Below, one piece after another: positions 18,666 to 27,159 of a stretch of 64,000 bases of DNA. The notes beneath the pieces were generated by a model that made no database searches, was not told the origin of the DNA, and saw only the letters and a program-made list of their open reading frames with translations. The DNA lies in assembly GCF_017815135.1 (NCBI RefSeq), contig NZ_JAGJCF010000009.1, positions 124,001 to 188,000 on the forward strand. Direction: 5' to 3'. Source of the DNA: Jiella mangrovi. GTDB lineage: Bacteria > Pseudomonadota > Alphaproteobacteria > Rhizobiales > Rhizobiaceae. How positions within the stretch are numbered: position 1 is the first letter of the stretch; each line of letters opens with the position of its first letter. Both the position numbers and the translations under genes were made by a program.

Positions 18666-19064
18666 TCAGTGGCCGCGCTTCTTCAGCCACGCCTTCATCT
18701 GGGCGATCTCGGATTGCTGGGCCTTGATGATGCTTTCGGCCAGGGCCCGCGCCTCCGGATCCTTGCCATAGTCGAGCTCGACCTTCGCCATGGCGACGGC
18801 GCCCTCGTGATGGGCCAGCATTCCGCGCATGAAGTCGATGTCGGCATCGCCGGTCAGGGGCGCCGCCATGCCCGCGTTCATGCTTTCCATCGCCTCCATG
18901 AAGGCCTGGCTCGACGGCGCCGCGTCGCTCATGTCGCTCATGCCCGGGATGGCATGGCCCGTGCCATGGTCCATCGTCATCGGCGCCGCCGTCCCGGACT
19001 GCGCCATCACCGCGCCTGCGGTGTCGAGCATCGCGGCGGCGGCCAGCACTGATATCTTCATCAT
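18666..19064 (-). CDS. DUF305-family periplasmic protein
   Basis: 132 residues with a Sec signal peptide ([22 protein letters not shown]). The mature protein is rich in Met and His, starting with [16 protein letters not shown]. It carries the DUF305 core: [23 protein letters not shown] and [21 protein letters not shown]. The Met/His composition and the paired HH suit copper or silver binding, as for CopM in cyanobacteria; this is inference. I chose the tandem ATG near 19064 because GGGAG lies nine bases upstream. Confidence 0.85.
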   Translation of the reverse strand: MMKISVLAAAAMLDTAGAVMAQSGTAAPMTMDHGTGHAIPGMSDMSDAAPSSQAFMEAMESMNAGMAAPLTGDADIDFMRGMLAHHEGAVAMAKVELDYGKDPEARALAESIIKAQQSEIAQMKAWLKKRGH

Positions 19065-19392
19065 CGATGTCATCTCCCGCGGAGGTCCCACGCCCCCTGT
19101 GCGAAAGAGATGGAGCTTCCGGTAACTGGAAGGTCAATGGCCGCGCAAACTCGTGCCCACGCTTCTGGCCGCGGCGTGGCCTGTGGAGAGATGGATCATG
19201 GCCTCGCGCTCGTCGCGGCTTTCAAGGGATCGGCCGGTCTCGGCAGAACAGCCGCCTGAAGCTGTCGCGTTCTTGTCCGCCGCAGGCATGGTCAGCCCAG
19301 CACCGGCCAGCACAGCCGACATCGGACCCAGCCATATCCAGCAGCCCGTGAGCGGTGGATCCGCTCCGTCGCTTTCAGCAACGATGCTGCCC
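19065..19392. other. Intergenic region between rlmN and DUF305 gene
   Basis: 328 bp. A minus-strand open frame of 62 codons (19134-19322) begins with a hydrophobic MSAVLAGAGLTMPAADK but has no family match I recognise and a weak ribosome-binding site; I do not call it a gene. Confidence 0.35.
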
Positions 19393-20637
19393 TTAGCCGG
19401 CCGCCGCCACAGCCTCGCGATCCTTCTTGCGCATGCGCTCCGACTCCGACTTCAGCTGTCCGCAGGCCGCGAAGATGTCGCGGCCGCGGGGGGTGCGGAT
19501 GGGGGAGGCGTAGCCGGCCTGGTTGACGGTGTCGGCGAAGCGCTCGATCTGGTCCCAGTCGGAGCACTCATAGGCGCTGCCCGGCCAGGGGTTGAAGGGA
19601 ATCAGGTTGATCTTCGCGGGAATGCCCTTGAGGATCTGCACGAGGGCCTTTGCGTCTTCGATGGAATCGTTGACGCCCTTGAGCATGACGTATTCGAAGG
19701 TGATGCGGCGGGCGTTGGACAGGCCCGGATAGGCGCGGCAGGCGGCCAGCAGCTCCTTTAGCGGATACTTCCTGTTGATCGGCACCAGCTCGTCGCGCAG
19801 CGTGTCGTTCACCGCGTGGAGCGAGATCGCCAGCATCACGCCCATCTCGGCGCCGGCCTTTTCGATCATCGGCACGACGCCCGAGGTCGACAGTGTGATC
19901 CGCCGCTTCGAAACGGCAAGGCCTTCGCCGTCCGAGACGACCGCAAGGGCCGCTTTCACACCGTCGAAATTATACAGGGGCTCGCCCATGCCCATCATCA
20001 CGACATTGGAGACGAGCCGGCCTTCGGACGGCACGATCGCCCCGGCCGGCGTCGCGGCGTCCGGGAAATCGCCGAGCCGGTCTCTGGCGAGCAGTACCTG
20101 GCCGACGATCTCGTCGGGCGTCAGGTTGCGCACGAGCCGCTGGGTGCCGGTGTGGCAGAAGGTGCAGGTCAGGGTGCAGCCGACCTGGGAGGAGACGCAG
20201 AGCGTGCCGCGGCCTTCCTCGGGGATGTAGACCGTCTCGATCTCGACGGGGCGGCCGGCGCCCCTGGGCGGAAAGCGCAACACCCATTTGCGGGTGCCGT
20301 CGACGGAAATCTGCTCGGTGACGATCTCCGGCCGGGCGATGGTGAAGGCGGCCGAGAGCTTTTCGCGCAGCTCCTTCGAGACGTTGGCCATCTGCGAGAA
20401 GTCGGCGACGCCGCGCACATAGAGCCAGTGCCAGAGCTGGGCGACGCGCATCTTGATCTGTCGGGGCCCGACGCCGACAAAGGCCAGCGCCTCGCCCAGC
20501 TCCTCGCGCGACAGGCCGATGAGGGAGGGCTTTTCGCCCAAGGCCTGCGGGGCGGCCGGGATCGCTGCGCCGGCGAGCGCGCGTTCGGCGAGCACGGAGC
20601 GGTTTTCCTGGGGCTTCAGGTCGATCGAAACGGCCAT
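19393..20637 (-). CDS. rlmN: 23S rRNA A2503 / tRNA A37 C2-methyltransferase RlmN
   Basis: 414 residues. A radical-SAM enzyme that methylates adenine C2 in 23S rRNA and some tRNAs. The iron-sulfur motif CxxxCxxC is Cys154, Cys158 and Cys161 in [30 protein letters not shown] and [14 protein letters not shown] are RlmN/Cfr marks. The C-terminal DIFAACGQL supplies the catalytic Cys of the methyl-Cys mechanism. An N-terminal extension of about 35 residues before [11 protein letters not shown] is longer than in E. coli. ATG 20637 is the first in-frame ATG. Confidence 0.95.
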   Translation of the reverse strand: MAVSIDLKPQENRSVLAERALAGAAIPAAPQALGEKPSLIGLSREELGEALAFVGVGPRQIKMRVAQLWHWLYVRGVADFSQMANVSKELREKLSAAFTIARPEIVTEQISVDGTRKWVLRFPPRGAGRPVEIETVYIPEEGRGTLCVSSQVGCTLTCTFCHTGTQRLVRNLTPDEIVGQVLLARDRLGDFPDAATPAGAIVPSEGRLVSNVVMMGMGEPLYNFDGVKAALAVVSDGEGLAVSKRRITLSTSGVVPMIEKAGAEMGVMLAISLHAVNDTLRDELVPINRKYPLKELLAACRAYPGLSNARRITFEYVMLKGVNDSIEDAKALVQILKGIPAKINLIPFNPWPGSAYECSDWDQIERFADTVNQAGYASPIRTPRGRDIFAACGQLKSESERMRKKDREAVAAAG

Positions 20638-20796
20638 GACGGTCCTTCGCGAAATCGTCTCGCCGGCGGCGCGGTGCGGCCGGCGAAGTCGGGCGCTGCC
20701 TCTCGCGGGCGCGCGGATGTATCGGATTGAGGCAACACATGCCCGTTTTGCTCCGATACTTCAAGGTCCGGCGGGATCTGCCCTGCCGCCGCGCCC

Positions 20797-21618
20797 TCAG
20801 CTCTCGTCGTTCGGAATGTTGAGGATATGGCCGCAGGCCTTGCAGTGGACGGCGTCGGGATCGTGCCGCTGCAGGCCGCATTGCGGGCAGTCGTGATGGA
20901 CCTTGGTCGGCTTGAAGATCGCCTGGGCGAGCTGCACGAAGAGGGAGATGCCGATGATCATCACGACGATCGACGTCAGCTTGCCCCAGGGGCCATCCAG
21001 CGTGATGTCGCCATAGCCGGTCGTCGTCACCGAGGCGACGGTGAAGTAGAGGGCGTCGAGATAGCCTTCGAGGCCGGCACTGCGGAAGAAGGTCGTGTAG
21101 ATGAAGCCCGTCGCCAGGAACAGGAAGGTGACGAGGTTGAGAACGGCGCGCAATGGCAGTTCCCATTCGGCGAGGCCCTTGCGGCGCAGGGGCTGCCACA
21201 GCCGCCCGGTCTTTGACAAAGACCACAGCCTCACGATCCTGAGGAAGCCGAAATTGATCAGCGTCTCCGGCCACAGGAGCGTGACGAGAATGAACAGGTC
21301 GAGCAGGACGACCGGCTGGCGCAGCCGCCGCAACGGCCGGCGCGAGGCGAGCGTGCGCGCGCAGATGTCGATGAAGAGGATCGCCGCGACGGAATAGTCC
21401 ACCGCGAGGAAGGCCTCGGTGTTCTTGAGAACCGGCTGGGCGATGAACAAAGCGATGATCGCCAGATCGACGATCAGCACGGCCGCCTGGAAGCGCAGCG
21501 CCTTGCGGCTGTCGCCGTGATAGAGACGGCGAAGGCCGATGCGCAGGCGAGCGCCCGGGCTGTCGTAGCTTGGGGCATTGCGGCGATGGGAGAAGGGCTT
21601 GGCGGCCGGCATCGGCAT
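20797..21618 (-). CDS. Voltage-gated-type K+ channel with C-terminal zinc ribbon
   Basis: 273 residues. An S1-S4-like set of helices (AVLIVDLAIIALFIAQPVL, FLAVDYSVAAILFIDICART, PVVLLDLFILVTLLW) is followed by FLRIVRLWSLSKTGRLWQPL, a basic S4-like helix. The pore follows: ALYFTVASVTTTGYGDITLDG, with selectivity filter TTTGYGD, then a last helix. The C terminus adds CPQCGLQRHDPDAVHCKACG, a four-Cys zinc ribbon, which is uncommon in such small channels. It should conduct K+ across the inner membrane; gating by voltage is inferred from the basic helix only. Confidence 0.87.
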   Translation of the reverse strand: MPMPAAKPFSHRRNAPSYDSPGARLRIGLRRLYHGDSRKALRFQAAVLIVDLAIIALFIAQPVLKNTEAFLAVDYSVAAILFIDICARTLASRRPLRRLRQPVVLLDLFILVTLLWPETLINFGFLRIVRLWSLSKTGRLWQPLRRKGLAEWELPLRAVLNLVTFLFLATGFIYTTFFRSAGLEGYLDALYFTVASVTTTGYGDITLDGPWGKLTSIVVMIIGISLFVQLAQAIFKPTKVHHDCPQCGLQRHDPDAVHCKACGHILNIPNDES

Positions 21619-21702
21619 CCTTGAGAGCTTGGCTGTGGCAAGCCCATATAGGCGACGGGCGGCAAGACGCCCGCATTTGATGAAGATTGCCGGAGTTCAG
21701 CC

Positions 21703-22005
21703 ATGTCAGAGACGCAGCCGACCACGACCGACCGGCCGAAGATCGCCATTACCTATTGCACGCAGTGCCAGTGGCTTCTGAGGGCCGCGTGGATGGCGCA
21801 GGAGCTGTTGTCGACCTTCGGGCCCGATCTCGGCGAGGTGGCGCTGGTGCCCGGCACGGGCGGCGTCTTCGAGATCCGCTACGACGGCGAGCCGATCTGG
21901 GAGCGCAAGGCCGATGGCGGTTTTCCCGAGGCGAAGGTCCTGAAGCAGCGGGTGCGGGACCGCCTCGATCCCGGCCGCGACCTCGGCCATAGCGACCGCA
22001 AGTAG
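21703..22005 (+). CDS. Rdx (SelW/SelT/SelH-like) family protein
   Basis: 100 residues. A thioredoxin-like beta strand followed by the redox motif CTQC (Cys19/Cys22) in ITYCTQCQWLLRAAWMAQELL; the rest is GGVFEIRYDGEPIWERK and GGFPEAKVLKQRVRDRL, diagnostic of the family. Selenocysteine is replaced by Cys. The role is a presumed redox partner; the function is not established. It is divergent from the channel gene, 84 bp apart. Confidence 0.88.
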   Translation: MSETQPTTTDRPKIAITYCTQCQWLLRAAWMAQELLSTFGPDLGEVALVPGTGGVFEIRYDGEPIWERKADGGFPEAKVLKQRVRDRLDPGRDLGHSDRK

Positions 22006-22047
22006 AGGGCGCGACCGCAAGCAGAGGATTTGCGGCTTTGCGGGCGG

Positions 22048-22236
22048 TCAGTTCTTCGTGACGAGCCGGTGGACGAGAGCGAACACGATGATCGTCGCCG
22101 CGACGCCGAGAAGACAGGCGATCGTCGAAAAGCCCCGGTCGCTCATCAGATTATAGGCGACGAAGGCGCAGGTCGCCCCGACGAGCATATAGATCGTAAA
22201 GCCCAGATCCTTCACGATTTCGACGACGAATTTCAT
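22048..22236 (-). CDS. Small two-helix membrane protein, partner of upstream gene
   Basis: 62 residues with two likely membrane segments (LGFTIYMLVGATCAFVAY and TIACLLGVAATIIVFALV) separated by a short SDRG turn. Its ATG overlaps the stop of the 218-residue gene by four bases (ATGA), so the two are translationally coupled. I do not recognise it. By size and topology it could be an immunity or anchor protein for its partner, which is only a guess. Confidence 0.7.
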   Translation of the reverse strand: MKFVVEIVKDLGFTIYMLVGATCAFVAYNLMSDRGFSTIACLLGVAATIIVFALVHRLVTKN

Positions 22237-22889
22237 TGCAGATAGCTCTCGAATTTCGCGAAAGCTGCGCGCGATTGCGGATCGCTGCCGTTGATGACGC
22301 CAGCCAGCGCCACGAACGGGGCGAGATCGTCCTCGACCAGGCCGTAAAGGAGGTCGACGTTTCTGTCCGCCAGCTTCTGCCACAGCCTCGGATTGATTTT
22401 CCGCAGCCGTTTCGACGAGTTGGACGCCTGTTCGATCGTGCCCTGGATGGAGACCGGCATCAAAGCGAGGCTGACGACGCGATTGGCGGCCTGTTTGGAG
22501 ATGACCCGGGTGACGGCGCGGGGCCCCATCTTGCTCACGACGATATCGGTCACCGTCTTCTTCGCGATGACCTTGCTTGCGAAGGAGATTCCCCTCAGCT
22601 CCAGGTGATACTGCAGTTTTTCGATCGTCGAATCCGGCAGCCGGTCGAGGCATTCGGATACGACGATCGTGATCACCGACAGCAGGATTTCCCGGTTCTC
22701 GAAAGCGGCCTTCATGAGGCTCCAGATGCGCCGGTTCTCGGCGAAGTTTTCTTGCTGGACGTCCTTGCCCAAGAGGCCGCTGTCCTCGACCGTGCGCCGG
22801 GTGCCGTAATAGAGGCCGATGGGAATTGAGGACACGCCATCGATGACGGCGCCGCCTATATCGAGGATGCGATCCACTGGAGCCTCCAT
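22233..22889 (-). CDS. Hypothetical helical protein of a two-gene unit
   Basis: 218 residues. The start at ATG 22889 is set by GGAGG four bases upstream; an in-frame ATG at 22907 is possible. The N terminus (DRILDIGGAVIDGVSSIPIGLYYG) is mildly hydrophobic. The middle has ILLSVITIVVSECLDRL and a basic amphipathic stretch around KVIAKKTVTDIVVSKMGPRAVTRVISKQ (shown in parts), followed by AANRVVSLALMP and NPRLWQKLADRNVDLLYGL. No domain is recognised. Base composition is less GC-rich than neighbouring genes, hinting at transfer. It is coupled to the small membrane-protein gene downstream. Confidence 0.65.
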   Translation of the reverse strand: MEAPVDRILDIGGAVIDGVSSIPIGLYYGTRRTVEDSGLLGKDVQQENFAENRRIWSLMKAAFENREILLSVITIVVSECLDRLPDSTIEKLQYHLELRGISFASKVIAKKTVTDIVVSKMGPRAVTRVISKQAANRVVSLALMPVSIQGTIEQASNSSKRLRKINPRLWQKLADRNVDLLYGLVEDDLAPFVALAGVINGSDPQSRAAFAKFESYLQ

Positions 22890-23210
22890 GCACCTCCATT
22901 TTATCAACCATGGATAGTGCAGGATGTAGAAGAAAACAATCTAAGCGGGAAATTGCTGGTCCCCAACCGGCTTCGATCTCGGCTTGAAGGCGGCCGTCAA
23001 ATGCTTCGAACGGGCGGAATTCAGCCTTCACCTTGGTTCGCCGCAGAGCCACAGTTTCCCGTGTTGCATGCCTCTTCATGACAAATGCTTCATGACCCAA
23101 AGGTAACGCAACATCTGGCTTGCATCGGCAATTACCTCCCCATGACCGGCAGCGCTCAAGGGTCCGACACTTCGGTCCCCGCTGCCCGGCGCCTGATGAG
23201 GAGGACCATC
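22890..23210. other. Divergent intergenic region upstream of yfdX-like gene
   Basis: 321 bp, less GC-rich than its surroundings, containing the start regions of the minus-strand hypothetical pair and the plus-strand YfdX-like gene. The latter has GAGGAGG a few bases before ATG 23211. No gene is supported. Confidence 0.45.
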
Positions 23211-24104
23211 ATGTCCAGGAACGCCATTCTTGCGATCACGCTCGCATCTGCCACCGCTCTCGCCAGTGCGAGCTATGCCGCGTCGAGCGACGCCAGCACG
23301 GCAGCCAACGCCAACGGCCAGGCCCAGACGAACCAGATGACGTCGAAGGTCGACAAGACGGCCGAACGCGACTTCACGAAGCTTTCGAAAAAAGGCTATT
23401 CGGCCTTCCGCGATCTGCGGCTTGCCCGGCTGGCGATCTTCGACGGCAAGACGAAGGAGGCCTCGAAACTGCTCGATGAGGCCAAGACCGCGATGCAGGC
23501 GGCGTCGAAGGACGACACGCAGTTCATGAAGGCCGAAGCCGACATCACGCCGCCCAAGGGGGCGGCCGGCGCGGCGTCGAAGACGGCCATGAACACGCAG
23601 GGCCAGTCCGCCGGCACGAGCGACGACCAGATGAGCACCGCCTCGACGACCGGAGACAATTCCGACGCGCAAAACCCGTCGAACAAGCCGATCGCATGGC
23701 TTCCGATCGATGGCCAGATGACCGTCGCGGAGGATTTCTCCGCCTCTCCCGAAAAGGCGGCGGCCGTGAAGAAGGCGAACGAATCGCTGAAGAAGGGCAA
23801 CCGCAAGGAGGCGCTCGACACGTTGAAGCTGGCGGGCATCTCGGTCGAATACACAATGGTCATCGCGCCGCTCGACAAGACGCAGGCGCAGATCAAACAG
23901 GCGTCCGAGGACGTTGCCGATGGCAAGTACTACGAGGCCAATCTCGCGCTGAAGAAAGCCGAGGACGCCGTCAGGATCGATGCGGTCGACGTGGTCGGAA
24001 CGCCCGAAAAGGCTGCCGCTAAGTCATCGGATGCGGCCTCGACCAAGGCATCGGCTTCCGCTTCCGAATCAAAGGCAATGAAGAGCACAAACTCGACCAA
24101 CTGA
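23211..24104 (+). CDS. YfdX-family periplasmic protein
   Basis: 297 residues with a signal peptide (MSRNAILAITLASATALASASYA). The body has the YfdX pattern: KLSKKGYSAFRDLRLARLAIFDGKTKEASKLLDEA region near residue 65, then WLPIDGQMTVAEDF, AVKKANESLKKGNRKEALDTLKLAGI and VEYTMVIAPLDKTQAQIKQA. A low-complexity Ser/Thr/Gly linker (about residues 125-155) separates the halves, and the C terminus is a Lys/Ser/Ala-rich tail. YfdX in enterobacteria is acid-inducible and may act as a chaperone; the role here is unknown. GAGGAGG and the signal peptide fix the start. Confidence 0.85.
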   Translation: MSRNAILAITLASATALASASYAASSDASTAANANGQAQTNQMTSKVDKTAERDFTKLSKKGYSAFRDLRLARLAIFDGKTKEASKLLDEAKTAMQAASKDDTQFMKAEADITPPKGAAGAASKTAMNTQGQSAGTSDDQMSTASTTGDNSDAQNPSNKPIAWLPIDGQMTVAEDFSASPEKAAAVKKANESLKKGNRKEALDTLKLAGISVEYTMVIAPLDKTQAQIKQASEDVADGKYYEANLALKKAEDAVRIDAVDVVGTPEKAAAKSSDAASTKASASASESKAMKSTNSTN

Positions 24105-24118
24105 TGGTCCGCTGCGCT

Positions 24119-24147
24119 CACTTCCCGCTCTTCATGGGCGGGAAGTG
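24119..24147 (+). terminator. Hairpin after yfdX-like gene
   Basis: CACTTCCCGC and GCGGGAAGTG form a perfect 10-bp stem with a 9-nt loop, 15 bp after the stop codon. Only a short T-containing stretch follows (CTTCGTTC), so it is a probable rather than certain intrinsic terminator. Confidence 0.55.
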
Positions 24148-24503
24148 CTTCGTTCAAGTTTCAGCCGGGATGCGCGCGCCGCGATGAATGATTGACGCAC
24201 CAAAGAGGGATGAACCGCGGCGAGCGGGGCATGGCAAGCTCCAGTGAGCACAAGCAGGAATTGAAAAAGTATAATTTGCGCTTGATAGCTTATCAATTGC
24301 CAGTTTGCGGAGCACGTTTCCCAAAAGACAAAAACCGGCTGCTTCCACAAGCTTATCGCGAAAAAATCAATCCGGATTTGCGCGATCAGAGGTTTTAAAT
24401 TCCATTGATTCACTGAAGAGTTTCAGCTGACCGCGTGAGAAATTCGGCCGGGTTAGTTCGAGCGTCAGCGTAAGTTCACAAAACGATAAGGTAAAACCCG
24501 TCA

Positions 24504-24519
24504 TTAACCATTTGTTAAC
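24504..24519 (+). promoter_or_regulatory. CtrA-type box upstream of fliF
   Basis: TTAACCATTTGTTAAC matches the full CtrA consensus TTAA-N7-TTAAC without a mismatch, 79 bp before the fliF start. CtrA controls flagellar and cell-cycle genes in many Alphaproteobacteria; direct control here is inferred. Confidence 0.6.
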
Positions 24520-24597
24520 CGGGGCCTCGCGCAAGCTTTAGACGGCAATGTCACTCGCGAAACATGAATGCAGTTCGTGCGTATGCGAGGAGTGACT

Positions 24598-26295
24598 ATG
24601 GCTTTGGCCATTGGCGGGCAGGCCCAACAGATCATGACGAACCTTTCCGGGCTCGGAGCACGCAAGCTCTCTGCTCTTGGCCTCGTCGGATTTCTGGTGG
24701 TCGCATTGGTTGGTCTGGGAAGTTACTATCTCTCCCGGCCGGACATGGAAGTCTTGTATTCCGGCCTCGATCGGACCGACATCACGCGCATCGGCGCGGC
24801 GCTGACCGAAGCCGGCATCTCCTTCGACGTGGATGCCAAGGGCGACGCCATCCTGACGCCTTTCGCGCAGACGGCTCCCGCGCGAATGCTTCTGGCCGAG
24901 AAGGGGCTGCCGCGCTCCGAGAACGCCGGCTACGAGCTCTTCGACAATCTCGGCTCGATCGGCCTGACCTCCTTCATGCAGGAAATCACCCGTGTGCGGG
25001 CGCTCGAGGGGGAAATTGCCCGCACCATCCAGTCGCTCGCCCATGTTCGGGCAGCCCGTGTCCACATCGTTCTGCCCGATGAGGGAAGCTTCCGCCGCAA
25101 CGAGCGCAAGCCCTCGGCGAGCGTCGTCATTCGCACGGATCAGCCGGAAGACTTCTCCTCGGCGCAGGCGATCCGCCATCTGGTCGCGTCGGCGATACCC
25201 GGCATGACACCGGACGAGGTGACGATCCTGTCCGCCGACGGCACGCTGCTGGCCTCGGGCGATGATTCGACCTCGAGCGCGCCGACCAAGCTGTTCGGCA
25301 TCGAGCGGATCGTCGGGAAGAGCGTGGAGGACTCGATCCGCCGCACCCTGTCGCCCTATCTCGGCATCGGCAATTTCCAGACTTCGGTGACGGCACGACT
25401 CAACACGGATCGCAAGCAGATCAGCGAGCGGACCTTCGATCCCGACGTGCGCGTCGAGCGCTCGACCCGCACCATTCGCGAAAACGCCCAGAGCGAGAAC
25501 TCGACCAAGGAGAACGCCGTCGGCGTCCAGCAGGATATCCAGCCGGCCGGCGGTGCCGCCGAGACCAACAGCGGCCAGACCTCGCAGGAAAACAACGAAC
25601 GCCGCGAGGAATTGACCAACTACGAGATCAACGAGAAGACGGTCCAGACCACGAGCGAGGGCTATAGCGTCGAAAAGCTTTCGGTCGCCGTCGTCATCAA
25701 TCGGGCGCGGCTGAAAGAGGCGATCGGCGAAAACGCCACCGATGCCCAGATCGATCAGCGTCTTGCGGAGATCCAGGCGCTCGTCGCCTCCGCGTCCGGC
25801 CTGTCCGAACAGCGCGGCGACCAGCTGAAGGTGACGGCTGTCGACTTCATCGACTCCAGCACCGCGCTCGAACCCGTCCCCGGACCCGGTATCGGCGAAA
25901 TGTTCATGCGCCAGTCCGGCACCCTGATCAACGCCCTCACCATCCTTGCCGTCGCCGTCATGGTGATCTGGTTCGGCCTGAAGCCCGCGATCCGCGCCAT
26001 CGTCCAGACCCCGAACAATCAGGAGGAGGCGGGCCTCGAGCTGGGCGGCGACGAGCTGCCTGGGCTGGGCCTGGACGATGGTCCCGGCGGCCTCGAACTG
26101 CCCGGCGGTTTCGACTTCGCGCAAGGTACACCGGATATATCCCAGTTCGGGGGCGGCGTGCCGGCTTATCTGGGCCAGTTCGACGAGGTCGAGAGCGAAA
26201 GCCCCAGAGCCCGTATCGAGCGGCTGCTCGATCAGGACGAAGTCAAGGCGGCGAATGTCTTGAAGCAGTGGATCAACCATAAAGAGGCGGCATAA
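24598..26295 (+). CDS. fliF: Flagellar MS-ring protein FliF
   Basis: 565 residues, full length. It forms the inner-membrane MS ring on which the basal body, switch and export gate assemble. A first membrane helix (LSALGLVGFLVVALVGLGSYYL, about 22-43) is followed by the YscJ/FliF ring-building domain (SRPDMEVLYSGLDRTDI through PDEVTILSADG). A long periplasmic stretch and a second helix near residue 445 (INALTILAVAVMVIWFGL) lead to a cytoplasmic tail that binds FliG. The start is set by GAGGAG six bases before ATG 24598; an ATG 30 bases earlier lacks one. Confidence 0.95.
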   Translation: MALAIGGQAQQIMTNLSGLGARKLSALGLVGFLVVALVGLGSYYLSRPDMEVLYSGLDRTDITRIGAALTEAGISFDVDAKGDAILTPFAQTAPARMLLAEKGLPRSENAGYELFDNLGSIGLTSFMQEITRVRALEGEIARTIQSLAHVRAARVHIVLPDEGSFRRNERKPSASVVIRTDQPEDFSSAQAIRHLVASAIPGMTPDEVTILSADGTLLASGDDSTSSAPTKLFGIERIVGKSVEDSIRRTLSPYLGIGNFQTSVTARLNTDRKQISERTFDPDVRVERSTRTIRENAQSENSTKENAVGVQQDIQPAGGAAETNSGQTSQENNERREELTNYEINEKTVQTTSEGYSVEKLSVAVVINRARLKEAIGENATDAQIDQRLAEIQALVASASGLSEQRGDQLKVTAVDFIDSSTALEPVPGPGIGEMFMRQSGTLINALTILAVAVMVIWFGLKPAIRAIVQTPNNQEEAGLELGGDELPGLGLDDGPGGLELPGGFDFAQGTPDISQFGGGVPAYLGQFDEVESESPRARIERLLDQDEVKAANVLKQWINHKEAA

Positions 26296-26298
26296 GAG

Positions 26299-27159
26299 AT
26301 GATCTCTCTCGCGGACTATCTGACGGAATTTCCCGAAGAAGACGGCAGGCCGTTCCAGAGCCTGGCTGGCGAAACGCCGAAGCCGAAGAAGCCCAAAAAG
26401 CCCAGCTTCGAGCATCTGACGCTGGTCTCCGACGGCCTTGCCGTGAAAAAGCAGCCGGTGGCGCGGGTTCCTGAGCATCTCGAGGCGATCCCGGAGATGG
26501 GAGAGGCCGAAGCGGCGCTGGAAGAGGTGTCGTTCGACGAAGCCGATTTCGGCTTCGATACGCCGGTGGAGATCGGCGAGACGCTCGAAGATCTGCCGGT
26601 TCCAGCTCCGCAGCTGAGCGAAGAGGACGTCGAGGCAGCGCGCGCCGAGGGGCTCGCGGCCGGACGTCTGGAGGCCCTCGCCGAAGCCGAGGCCATGATC
26701 GGCGAGGCCGTTGCCGCGGCGCTCGAGGCCGAGCGGGCCACGGCCGCCGAGGCCATGGCCGCGGCCGTCGAGGCCGCGCGTCTCGAAGCGCTCGCACAGG
26801 AAGGCGGGCGCCTGGCAGAACTCGTCGCCGACAAGCTGGAGCGCATCGAGACGGCACTGCGGACGTCCTTTACCAGCGTCCTGAAGCCGATCGCCATCGA
26901 TGTCCGCACGCGCCAGACGATCGAGGAGCTGGCCGGGGCGGTCGCGACGCTTGCGCTCGATGGACGGGCCCTTTCGCTCGAGGCCTTTGGCCCGGCCGCG
27001 CTTCTCGACGCTTTCGCCGAAGCGCTCGGCCCGCGTCGCGGCTTCGTCGCCTTCGAGGCCGACGAGACCATGACCGACATCCGCATTTCCTGTGATCAGA
27101 CGACGCTCGAAACCCGTCTGGCCGATTGGAAGGGCGCGCTCGAAGAGGCGCTCCAGTGA
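26299..27159 (+). CDS. FliH-like flagellar assembly protein (putative)
   Basis: 286 residues. N-terminal SLADYLTEFPEE, then an acidic linker, then a long Ala/Glu helix (about residues 110-190, ARAEGLAAGRLEALAEAEAM onward) predicted as coiled coil, then a small C-terminal alpha/beta part (GFVAFEADETMTDIRISC). This layout matches FliH/YscL, the stator of the export ATPase FliI, and resembles rhizobial genes next to fliF. Sequence identity to FliH is not obvious to me, so the name is inference. It begins four bases after fliF and its stop overlaps the motB GTG by four bases. Confidence 0.62.
   Translation: MISLADYLTEFPEEDGRPFQSLAGETPKPKKPKKPSFEHLTLVSDGLAVKKQPVARVPEHLEAIPEMGEAEAALEEVSFDEADFGFDTPVEIGETLEDLPVPAPQLSEEDVEAARAEGLAAGRLEALAEAEAMIGEAVAAALEAERATAAEAMAAAVEAARLEALAQEGGRLAELVADKLERIETALRTSFTSVLKPIAIDVRTRQTIEELAGAVATLALDGRALSLEAFGPAALLDAFAEALGPRRGFVAFEADETMTDIRISCDQTTLETRLADWKGALEEALQ

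Larger units (their letters stand above)
24105..24597. other. Intergenic region upstream of the flagellar block
   Basis: 493 bp, clearly AT-richer than the coding sequence around it. It contains the hairpin after the YfdX-like gene (24119-24147), a CtrA-type box (24504-24519), and GAGGAG six bases before the fliF ATG. No gene is supported. Confidence 0.6.

Noticed and set aside
19134-19322. 62-codon minus-strand open frame with hydrophobic start
   Set aside because: No ribosome-binding site or family resemblance; treated as intergenic.
24538-26478. 646-codon open frame on the minus strand
   Set aside because: Antisense to fliF; composition typical of a high-GC shadow frame.
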